Positions 5,172-10,245 of a stretch of DNA of 10,245 nucleotides are shown here, in pieces. The translations under genes and the position numbers were made by a program. Under the pieces are notes generated by a model, which did not search any database, was not told where the DNA came from, and saw only the letters and a list, made by a program, of their open reading frames with translations. Each line of letters begins with the position of its first letter. Position 1 is the first letter of the stretch. Where the stretch lies: the NCBI GenBank assembly GCA_018065205.1, contig JAGHTR010000089.1, forward strand, positions 1 through 10,245, in the 5' to 3' direction. The DNA is from Candidatus Colicola caccequi. GTDB lineage: Bacteria; Bacteroidota; Bacteroidia; Bacteroidales; Paludibacteraceae.

Positions 5172-6593
5172 TTACAACATTTCCAAACAACGTTTGAGCC
5201 ACTCGTAGCATCGGTCGGTTGAACTGATGCTGAGTCGTTCTTGCGGTGAGTGAACGCCATACATTTGCGGACCTATACTCACCATATCCAAGTATGGATA
5301 TTTAAGCAGGAACAGACCGCATTCCAAACCGGCATGAATAGCCAATACCTGCGGGTCCTGTCCGAATAAGTCCCTATACGCTTGACGCGTCACCTCCATC
5401 AATGGGGAGTGCACATTAGGCTCCCATCCCGGATAGCCATCGCCGTGAGTCACTTCATCACAGGCCGCAGCTAAGGCGGTATGTACTCTATCTTTGATAG
5501 CATGTTTCTCCGTCTCTACCGACGAGCGTTGCGATGTATTAACCTCAATGTACCCCTCTTTCATCTTAATCGATGCCAAGTTAGTGCTGGTCTCCACCAA
5601 TCCCGGCATATCCTTGCTCATAGCAATCATACCATGCGGACAATCTACCAAGGCGTTAATCAGACGATGTGCCTTATCCTGAGCAATGAACGCAGCGGGC
5701 ATAGGACACGAATCAAGAGTGAGCAGCATGTCCTTCTCCACCTCTCCATATTCCTGCTCCACTTGCGCTTTATATTGATTGAACAACGCAATCGCCTCGT
5801 GTTTATCTGCCTCCGGCACCGCAAAAACAGCCTCTGCCTCGCGAGCAATGGCATTGCGCAAGTTGCCGCCTTGTATAATGGCTAATTGATAATTGGCTAA
5901 TTGATATAAGTAATTAACAATCACCTTGTTAGCATTGGCACGACCTTTATTGATGTCATCACCCGAGTGACCGCCCAACAGTCCCTTCACCGCTATCCGG
6001 AAAGCAAAGCCTCCCGGCATAGCCCCTTCTACCGGCGTATAATGCATCTTAGCCAATGTGTCTATTCCTCCGGCGCAACCAATGAAGATCTCACCATCAT
6101 CTTCGCTATCTAAGTTAATCAGCCGACGGCCCCGTAGGTAGCCGTCCTTCAGATTTTCGGCACCGGTCAATCCAGTCTCTTCATCTACCGTAAAGAGTGC
6201 TTCTAAGGCAGGGTGTTGGAGTTCGGTATCGGTCAATGCCGCCAACGCCATACTCATGCCGATACCGTCATCGCCACCTAACGTAGTTCCTTTGGCTTTG
6301 AGCCAATCGCCATCTATATAGGTTTGGATGGGGTCACGCATAAAATCATGCTGCACATCGCCGTTTTTCTCGCATACCATATCCATGTGTGCTTGCAGGA
6401 TAACTCCGGGTTTATCTTCATAACCGGGAGTGGCAGGAACGCGCATAATGACATTCATCGCCTCATCAGCCACGCACTCTATACCATGTTGCGCAGCAAA
6501 GTCAACGAGCCACTGACTGATTTGTTCTTCGTGTTTAGACGGACGGGGCACTTGACGGATTTGGTCAAAAATGCCAAAGATTGTTTTATTCAT
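5172..6593 (-). CDS. pepD: Aminoacyl-histidine dipeptidase (M20C)
   Basis: This 473-residue cytosolic zinc dipeptidase cleaves Xaa-His and related dipeptides. Metal-site and catalytic motifs are in the expected order: QAHMDMVCEKN (His69, Asp71), TTLGGDDGIG (Asp108), DEETGLTGA (Glu138 and Glu139), NLDSEDDGEIFIGCAGG (Asp162), GGHSGDDI, GGNLRNAIAREA, HAGLECG (His420, Glu424) and GVHSPQERLSI (His448). Length is normal for the family. The ATG overlaps the last 8 nt of the upstream C69 dipeptidase gene (shared ATGAATAA), so translation is probably coupled, and there is no SD. A 15-bp in-frame tandem duplication at 5880-5906 gives YQLANYQLA. It belongs to a peptide-utilisation pair: C69 outside the cytoplasm, PepD inside. 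Confidence 0.96.
   Translation of the reverse strand: MNKTIFGIFDQIRQVPRPSKHEEQISQWLVDFAAQHGIECVADEAMNVIMRVPATPGYEDKPGVILQAHMDMVCEKNGDVQHDFMRDPIQTYIDGDWLKAKGTTLGGDDGIGMSMALAALTDTELQHPALEALFTVDEETGLTGAENLKDGYLRGRRLINLDSEDDGEIFIGCAGGIDTLAKMHYTPVEGAMPGGFAFRIAVKGLLGGHSGDDINKGRANANKVIVNYLYQLANYQLAIIQGGNLRNAIAREAEAVFAVPEADKHEAIALFNQYKAQVEQEYGEVEKDMLLTLDSCPMPAAFIAQDKAHRLINALVDCPHGMIAMSKDMPGLVETSTNLASIKMKEGYIEVNTSQRSSVETEKHAIKDRVHTALAAACDEVTHGDGYPGWEPNVHSPLMEVTRQAYRDLFGQDPQVLAIHAGLECGLFLLKYPYLDMVSIGPQMYGVHSPQERLSISSTDRCYEWLKRCLEML
5880..5906. repeat. 15-bp tandem repeat inside pepD
   Basis: GGCTAATTGATA occurs at 5880-5891 and 5895-5906, a period of 15 bp, so the reading frame is kept. It encodes the repeated QLANYQLA stretch of PepD and resembles AATTGATAATT-type intergenic repeats. 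Confidence 0.8.
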
Positions 6594-8265
6594 GAATTAC
6601 TTCGTTAGATATTTGACGTAAATAAGGTTCCGGATAACTATGGCGATTGGGACCTTCGGGCCAACCCCATTGGTTGCGCTTGAAAGTGCCATTCTCTTCC
6701 TTGCGCTCCACACCATCCAAGTATTTAGTGAACAGATAAATGCCTAATTGTTTCCATGCAGCATGACTCTCCTCGGCCTGAGCGATGGAATAGCGTGTCA
6801 GCAAATCGCGACATTGAGCATCCGGCATGCCGGCTATGGCTGCATCAATCACATCAATCTGACTATTGAACTTATCTTCCCATATAGCCCGCTCGCGCTG
6901 CAAATCCACTATCATGCGGTCATATTTGGTATAAACCCAGTTAGCCACGATATTAAAGGTCCACCATGCCGATGTAGGCGAGTAGGTATACAGGTCGCCA
7001 TTGCCTTCGGCATAACATTCCGGCACGCGAGTCATTCGGCAGTACATAGGCACGAATAAAGAAGTGGCTGCATCATCTACGCCGAACCAGAAGATACCCT
7101 CTTTATGAGGACGAATATGTGCCAGAAAAGCGCAAGCCGTTTGCTGGGTTGCTATAGGACGCGGATACCAATAGACGGTGCTGTCTAATGTATAGGTCAA
7201 TCCGCCATAGCGCAGTTTGCTATGCCAAGGACCGGCAGCCTGACCTTGGGTGATATCGATGGGCGTGCCTTCATATTGGTCACGCATACATTCCTTCAAC
7301 TCCTGCAGCCCCACTTTATGATTAGGGCGTATATAGAGTGGCATGGGTTCACCTGCGGTTTGTCCCTTCGTCTCCAAGAAAGTCTTGCCGGTAGCAAAGT
7401 CCAAGTAACGGTCCATATCATCATCAAAACGGCGGAAGAAAGACCAAACGCGGGCCTCGCACACATACAAGCCTCCTAAATCGTATGGGTTATAGGCTGC
7501 TGCGTAATTAAAGTCCTTATCGGCTCCTGCAAAGAATCCGTTACTGCGGGCAAAGGATATTACATCCTTGGACCATAGCACAGTGCCGTCTTTGCTCACG
7601 CAGTATCCTTTTTTCTTGTCGTAACGGCTGCCTTGCAGCGGCAAATACGTCGTGCGAGCCTGATTGGCATGGGCAGCGATGCAGTCATCCGGGATACGTG
7701 TGGCTACCCATACGGCACCCTTCTCCTTACCGCCCTTGCCGGTCATATCAATCAACCATATCTCCGTCGTATCGGCTACCGAGAAACTCTCGCCTTCGCT
7801 GGCATAACCATATTCCGCCACCAACGACACCATCAAATCCACTGCTTCCCGAGCCGTCTTGCATCGTTCCAAGGCAATCTGCATCAGACTCACATAGTCT
7901 ATTCCTACTGTATCCCAACATGCCTCACGGCCGCCCCAAGTAGTCTCAAAAACGGCTAACTGATGCTCATTCATATACCCCACTACCGAATACGTATGCG
8001 ATACCTCAGGTATATCGCCTAAAGGCTTTTGCGTATCACCTTCGATGATAGCGCGACGACTGCCTTGTGGGTGATCCGCTGCCGGAGAGAAATTCAGCAC
8101 CCCGTAATGCGAATAACTATCCATGGCGTACGTTATCATGACGCTGCCATCCGCCGAGGCTTGCTTGCCTACTAAGAAATTAGTGCAGGCTTCAAGAGTG
8201 GAGAATGGAGAAATGAGAATTGAAAGAAGCAATGAAGTAGATAGAATGTGAATGATATGTTTCAT
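6586..8265 (-). CDS. Exported C69-family dipeptidase
   Basis: This 559-residue Ntn-hydrolase is of peptidase family C69. A signal sequence (hydrophobic core about 6-20) is followed by EACTNFLVGKQASADGS, where Cys27 is the expected nucleophile, freed as the N-terminal residue after cleavage. The family pattern continues with ITYAMDSYSHYG, YSVVGYMNEHQLAVFETTWGG, and a later WLIDMTGKGG and WVATRIPDDCIAAHANQ. The preceding LEAC also loosely fits a lipobox, so lipid modification is a rival fate for Cys27. The start MKHIIHILS is chosen because it gives a signal peptide and lies about 50 nt after the predicted transcription start. Longer in-frame versions would run through the promoter and into the divergent gene. 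It overlaps pepD by 8 nt. A GC-rich hairpin lies in its leader. Location is probably periplasm or outer membrane, acting on small peptides. Confidence 0.93.
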   Translation of the reverse strand: MKHIIHILSTSLLLSILISPFSTLEACTNFLVGKQASADGSVMITYAMDSYSHYGVLNFSPAADHPQGSRRAIIEGDTQKPLGDIPEVSHTYSVVGYMNEHQLAVFETTWGGREACWDTVGIDYVSLMQIALERCKTAREAVDLMVSLVAEYGYASEGESFSVADTTEIWLIDMTGKGGKEKGAVWVATRIPDDCIAAHANQARTTYLPLQGSRYDKKKGYCVSKDGTVLWSKDVISFARSNGFFAGADKDFNYAAAYNPYDLGGLYVCEARVWSFFRRFDDDMDRYLDFATGKTFLETKGQTAGEPMPLYIRPNHKVGLQELKECMRDQYEGTPIDITQGQAAGPWHSKLRYGGLTYTLDSTVYWYPRPIATQQTACAFLAHIRPHKEGIFWFGVDDAATSLFVPMYCRMTRVPECYAEGNGDLYTYSPTSAWWTFNIVANWVYTKYDRMIVDLQRERAIWEDKFNSQIDVIDAAIAGMPDAQCRDLLTRYSIAQAEESHAAWKQLGIYLFTKYLDGVERKEENGTFKRNQWGWPEGPNRHSYPEPYLRQISNEVIHE

Positions 8266-8287
8266 AATGATTCGTATTTTTCTCCGC

Positions 8288-8303
8288 AGTGCCTCCGGGC
8301 ACT
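8288..8303 (-). promoter_or_regulatory. GC-rich hairpin in the leader of the C69 dipeptidase mRNA
   Basis: On the minus strand, AGTGCC, loop CGGA and GGCACT form a perfect 6-bp stem ending 22 nt before the ATG at 8265. There is no T-tract, so it is not a normal terminator. It may protect the mRNA 5' end or affect initiation. Its function is inferred. Confidence 0.5.
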
Positions 8304-8324
8304 CCGATATTATTATTTTCTCTG

Positions 8325-8356
8325 CAAAATTACAAAAAGTTTTTGATATATGCAAA
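8325..8356 (-). promoter_or_regulatory. Bacteroidota-type promoter for the dipeptidase operon
   Basis: On the minus strand, TTTG (8353-8356) and TAATTTTG (8325-8332) are separated by 20 bp, the same geometry as the promoter at 4618-4649. The predicted start near 8318 gives a leader of about 50 nt for the C69 gene. Confidence 0.82.
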
Positions 8357-8372
8357 TTTTTTTGTACTTTTG
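8342..8372 (+). promoter_or_regulatory. Bacteroidota-type promoter for the MATE gene
   Basis: TTTG (8342-8345) and TACTTTTG (8365-8372) are 19 bp apart, nearly the same sequence as the promoter at 4635-4665. The ATG at 8383 lies only 10 nt past the -7 element, so the transcript should be leaderless or nearly so. Confidence 0.85.
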
Positions 8373-8382
8373 CAGCCGATTT

Positions 8383-9768
8383 ATGAAAACTCGTTTTACG
8401 GAATACCTGCCCTACTACAGGCGTAATCTTAAGGTTGCCTTTCCTGTGATGCTCACTCAATTAGGGGCATCGCTGGTGGGACTATTTGATACGATTATGG
8501 TAGGTCACTATGCTACTACGGACTTGGCGGCGGTCAGTTTCTCCAATGCTATTTTCTTCTCGGTCATGGTGTTCAGTATGGGTGCCTTAATGGGACTCAC
8601 CCCTTTGATTGGTGTGGAAGTAGGAGCCGAGTCGGTAGGAGGAACGGATACCGAGCAACATGCTCATCAGGTGTCTTATCTCTATCGTAGCGGACTGCTT
8701 TTCACTCTGCTATTAAGTGGAGCCATGCTCGTTATCTTAGGCAGTTGTATTCCGTTGTTAGGCTGTTTTGGTCAGGAGGCGGTTGTGGTAGAGGCGGCAC
8801 GACCTTATTATATATTAATCGTGATATCCATCATACCTTTCTTGTTCTTCTGCATGCAAAAGCAGTTCTTAGAAGGGCTTGGTAATACGATGATTGCCAT
8901 GGTCATCACGATGGCGATGAACCTGCTCAATATAGCTCTTAACTGGGTGTTTATCTTCGGCAAGTTAGGTTGTCCCGCTATGGGAGCCACCGGAGCCGGT
9001 ATAGCAACGCTCATCTCGCGCACCCTCATGCCGGTGCTGTTCTGGATTGCTATTCGTGCGCATAAGCAGTGGCATAAGTACATCAATCGGGCGGCATGGC
9101 AAGAAGACTATCATACGGGCATACGTCGGTTATGGAAGATTGGTGCACCTATTGGTGGGCAAACGGTGATTGAGACCATTCTCTTTACTTTCTCATTCAT
9201 CATCATTGGTTGGATTAACAAGGAGGCTTTAGCGGCGCATCATATAGCCAATCAGATTGCCGACCTCACTTTTATGCTGGCGTTGGGCATCGGTTCAGCC
9301 ACTACCATCCGTGTCTCACATCAATTAGGTAAAGGAGACTTGCATGCCGTACGCATGGCAGCCAATGCCAGTATCCATTTGGTGCTGGTGATGAATACGA
9401 TTGGAGCCATACTGATGATTAGTCTGAGGAATTACATCCCGTGGATCTTCACCAAGGACGAAGCCGTTATACCGATTGCCTCCACGCTGATTATGATTGC
9501 CGGGTTCTTCCAATACGCCGATGGTCTGCAAAGTGTAGGAGCGGCTATGCTGCGAGGATTGACGGATGTTAAGCGCCCCATGGTATATGCTTTTATTGCC
9601 TATATAGTGGTGTCGCTGCCGTTAGGACTCTTCCTCACGTTCACGTGCAACTTAGGGGCGGCAGGTATGTGGCTTAGTTTTATTGTCAGTTTAAGTTTAG
9701 CGGCATTACTTTTCCACACGCGATTCCGAAAAAAACTGCGACATTTAGAAGGAAAAGCCGATTTATAA
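8383..9768 (+). CDS. MATE-family multidrug efflux transporter
   Basis: This 461-residue inner-membrane antiporter probably uses a Na+ or H+ gradient to export cationic compounds. It has the about 12 hydrophobic segments and length usual for NorM-like MATE proteins. Typical motifs are YYRRNLKVAFPVMLTQLG and LFDTIMVGHY (Asp36) at the start of the first half, and GAPIGGQTVIE, ALAAHHIANQI and ALGIGSATTIRVSHQLGKGD in the second half. The start MKTRFTEYLP matches the usual short cytoplasmic N-terminus. An in-frame start further upstream (8350) lies within the promoter and is rejected. The gene is expressed singly from a promoter divergent from the dipeptidase operon. No SD precedes it and the leader is only a few bases. 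No strong terminator follows; 9771-9788 holds only a weak AT-rich hairpin. The substrate is unknown. Confidence 0.95.
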   Translation: MKTRFTEYLPYYRRNLKVAFPVMLTQLGASLVGLFDTIMVGHYATTDLAAVSFSNAIFFSVMVFSMGALMGLTPLIGVEVGAESVGGTDTEQHAHQVSYLYRSGLLFTLLLSGAMLVILGSCIPLLGCFGQEAVVVEAARPYYILIVISIIPFLFFCMQKQFLEGLGNTMIAMVITMAMNLLNIALNWVFIFGKLGCPAMGATGAGIATLISRTLMPVLFWIAIRAHKQWHKYINRAAWQEDYHTGIRRLWKIGAPIGGQTVIETILFTFSFIIIGWINKEALAAHHIANQIADLTFMLALGIGSATTIRVSHQLGKGDLHAVRMAANASIHLVLVMNTIGAILMISLRNYIPWIFTKDEAVIPIASTLIMIAGFFQYADGLQSVGAAMLRGLTDVKRPMVYAFIAYIVVSLPLGLFLTFTCNLGAAGMWLSFIVSLSLAALLFHTRFRKKLRHLEGKADL

Positions 9769-9798
9769 TAAGAAAAATCACATTTTCTGCACAAAAAA

Positions 9799-9830
9799 TT
9801 TGCATATGTGCGAATTTATGTGTAATTTTG
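9799..9830 (+). promoter_or_regulatory. Bacteroidota-type promoter for tRNA-Gln
   Basis: TTTG (9799-9802) and TAATTTTG (9823-9830) are 20 bp apart. The spacer (ATATGTGCGAATTT, then TGTA) resembles the spacers of the two plus-strand promoters at 4635 and 8342. The tRNA begins 23 nt after the -7 element. Confidence 0.8.
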
Positions 9831-9853
9831 CACCCGCTTTTGAAAAAGAGCCT

Positions 9854-9924
9854 TGCCTAATGGTGTAATGGTAGCACTACAGATTCTGGTTCTGTCTGTC
9901 TGGGTTCGAGTCCTGGTTAGGCAA
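9854..9924 (+). tRNA. tRNA-Gln(CTG): tRNA-Gln, anticodon CTG
   Basis: The acceptor stem is TGCCTAA (9854-9860) with TTAGGCA (9917-9923), and the discriminator is A9924. The anticodon stem ACAGA/TCTGT encloses the loop TTCTGGT, giving anticodon CTG (9886-9888), which reads CAG. The T arm is CTGGG, TTCGAGT, CCTGG. CCA is not encoded. The base 3' of the anticodon is G, not the A seen in E. coli tRNA-Gln. It has its own promoter and terminator. Its last 17 nt are repeated 184 bp downstream. Confidence 0.96.
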
Positions 9925-9955
9925 CAAAGAGACCGCGAAGGTCTCTTTTTTGTTG
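9908..9955. repeat. Direct repeat, copy 1: tRNA-Gln 3' end plus terminator
   Basis: These 48 bp match 10092-10139 at 47 positions; the only difference is A9939 versus G10123. The repeat starts within the T loop and runs through the tRNA 3' end and its terminator, the usual placement of a tRNA-targeted attachment core. Confidence 0.95.
9926..9951 (+). terminator. Intrinsic terminator of tRNA-Gln
   Basis: AAAGAGACC (9926-9934) pairs with GGTCTCTTT (9940-9948) around the loop GCGAA and is followed by more T residues. It starts two bases after the mature tRNA 3' end. Confidence 0.92.
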
Positions 9956-9964
9956 TCCTATTCT

Positions 9965-10024
9965 ATGGACGAGAACCCTCTATTCGGGCCCCCGAAACCT
10001 CGTAAGAGATTTTGGGGAGAGTGA
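9965..10024 (+). CDS. Possible 19-codon small ORF
   Basis: ATG to TGA encodes MDENPLFGPPKPRKRFWGE, a proline- and arginine-rich peptide that looks less random than most short ORFs. There is no SD (uninformative in this phylum) and no promoter directly upstream, so any expression would depend on readthrough of the tRNA-Gln terminator. Its second half coincides with the hairpin at 9990-10017, so the codons could simply reflect RNA structure. It is not recognised as a known peptide. It could also be the remnant N-terminus of a lost gene. Confidence 0.2.
   Translation: MDENPLFGPPKPRKRFWGE
9990..10017 (+). other. Stable hairpin with GNRA-type loop
   Basis: CCCCGAAA (9990-9997) pairs with TTTTGGGG (10010-10017, one G-T), then after a C/A mismatch CTC pairs with GAG around the loop GTAA. 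It lies between the two tRNA 3'-end repeats and has no T-tract, so it is a structured RNA element or palindromic repeat rather than a terminator. Confidence 0.6.
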
Positions 10025-10044
10025 GGAGTTACGGAGCATTTCAT

Positions 10045-10108
10045 TGCGTAATAGCATGGAGCAATCCTTCTGCGGAGTCAACTCCGAACGAGAGTCCTGG
10101 TTAGGCAA
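10045..10108 (+). pseudogene. Possible degenerate tRNA-Gln-like sequence
   Basis: TGCGTAA (10045-10051) could pair at 6 of 7 positions with TTAGGCA (10101-10107), and TTCTGC inside a short TCC/GGA stem mimics the tRNA-Gln anticodon region. The last 17 nt are identical to tRNA-Gln. The D arm and T loop do not form properly and the total of 64 nt is too short, so it would not be a working tRNA. It could instead be unrelated DNA next to a duplicated attachment site. An alternative local fold is CGGAG, TCAA, CTCCG at 10073-10086. Confidence 0.3.
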
Positions 10109-10139
10109 CAAAGAGACCGCGAGGGTCTCTTTTTTGTTG
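10092..10139. repeat. Direct repeat, copy 2: tRNA-Gln 3' end plus terminator
   Basis: The second copy of the 48-bp repeat, offset 184 bp from copy 1. It carries the tRNA 3' end GAGTCCTGGTTAGGCAA without a functional tRNA 5' part, then the same terminator. Confidence 0.95.
10110..10135 (+). terminator. Second copy of the intrinsic terminator
   Basis: AAAGAGACC (10110-10118) and GGTCTCTTT (10124-10132) flank GCGAG and are followed by T residues. It is intact, so it could end a short RNA from 9956-10109 or catch readthrough from tRNA-Gln. Confidence 0.85.
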
Positions 10140-10167
10140 AAATATGCAAATTTTTTGATGATTTTTG
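10137..10167 (+). promoter_or_regulatory. Candidate promoter toward the right edge
   Basis: TTG (10137-10139) and GATTTTTG (10160-10167, one mismatch to TAnnTTTG) are 20 bp apart. The spacer again contains ATATGCAAATTTTTT and the box is followed by CA, as at the other promoters. Any gene it serves lies beyond the window. Confidence 0.4.
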
Positions 10168-10171
10168 CATG

Positions 10172-10215
10172 TTTTTATTGACAATTTTGGCATATTTTTA
10201 TTGACAATTTTGGCA
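10172..10215. repeat. 23-bp period tandem repeat
   Basis: Two identical 21-nt units (10172-10192 and 10195-10215), each a T-run followed by ATTGACAATTTTGGCA, are joined by TA. A degenerate third unit may precede them at 10151-10171. TTGGCA of the last unit is complementary to TGCCAA at 10240-10245. The layout suggests operator sites or promoter duplication upstream of a gene outside the window. Confidence 0.8.
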
Positions 10216-10245
10216 GAACGTCTCAAAAGTTATCAAAGGTGCCAA

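Noticed and set aside
8350..8382. An upstream MATE start at 8350
   Set aside because: It falls between the -33 and -7 elements, so it would not be in the transcript; MKTRFTEYLPYYRRN fits the family.
8266..8460. A 65-residue N-terminal extension of the C69 dipeptidase
   Set aside because: It would run through the divergent promoter and into the MATE gene, and would bury the signal peptide at MKHIIHILS.
9771..9788. A terminator after the MATE gene
   Set aside because: AGAAAA/TTTTCT is a weak AT-only-type stem without a proper T-tract.
9990..10017. A rho-independent terminator
   Set aside because: The stem is strong, but it is followed by AGAGTGAGG with no T-run.
10178..10206. A sigma70-type TTGACA promoter
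   Set aside because: TTGACA is present in each repeat, but no TATAAT-like box follows at 16-18 bp, and the other promoters here follow the Bacteroidota pattern.
10151..10215. A CRISPR array
   Set aside because: The repeats are separated by only 2 nt with no unique spacers, and no cas genes are present.

Overview
The window looks like a chromosomal segment from a Bacteroidota bacterium, most likely order Bacteroidales. Three things support this. Promoters fit the Bacteroidota pattern (TTTG, 19-20 bp, TAnnTTTG). Almost no gene has a Shine-Dalgarno (SD) sequence, apart from a very strong one on rpsU. The gene content (S21, MiaA next to a pRiA4b ORF-3-like protein, a eukaryote-type glycogen synthase, C69 and M20C dipeptidases, a MATE exporter) is also typical. 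No phage, transposon, CRISPR or defence genes are visible. Genus cannot be assigned from sequence alone.

Layout. (1) 4-360, plus strand: tRNA-Leu(CAA), then rpsU 30 nt later with no visible promoter between, closed by a symmetrical terminator. (2) 363-4599, minus strand: a tightly packed five-gene operon read as pRiA4b-ORF3-like protein, miaA, PKD lipoprotein, GT3-type glycogen synthase, small membrane protein. Gaps are 6 and 4 nt and overlaps are 59 and 1 nt. (3) 4600-4688: a compact divergent promoter serving that operon and a short nucleosidase-like gene (4689-5171, plus). (4) 5172-8265, minus strand: an exported C69 dipeptidase translationally coupled to the cytosolic M20C dipeptidase PepD. 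PepD's stop codon abuts the nucleosidase stop with no gap. (5) 8266-8382: a second divergent promoter module almost identical to the first, driving the dipeptidase pair leftward and a MATE exporter (8383-9768) rightward with almost no 5' leader. (6) 9769-10245: promoter, tRNA-Gln(CTG) and terminator, followed by a non-coding stretch.

How the genes work together. The two dipeptidases form a plausible peptide-use pair: the exported enzyme trims peptides and the cytosolic enzyme finishes them. The five-gene operon mixes tRNA modification (MiaA), glycogen synthesis and two envelope proteins. Its rationale is unclear beyond co-expression.

The least ordinary part is the right end. The last 17 nt of tRNA-Gln plus its terminator are repeated 184 bp downstream (47 of 48 identical). 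The two copies flank a short structured segment containing a GNRA-type hairpin, a possible 19-codon ORF and a degenerate tRNA-like fold. Beyond the second copy lie a promoter-like sequence and 23-bp tandem repeats running toward the window edge. This may be an integration scar, a decayed tandem tRNA copy, or a small structured RNA gene. I saw no clear new multi-gene system. The best candidates for follow-up are this region, the paired divergent promoter modules and the SD-dependent rpsU leader.
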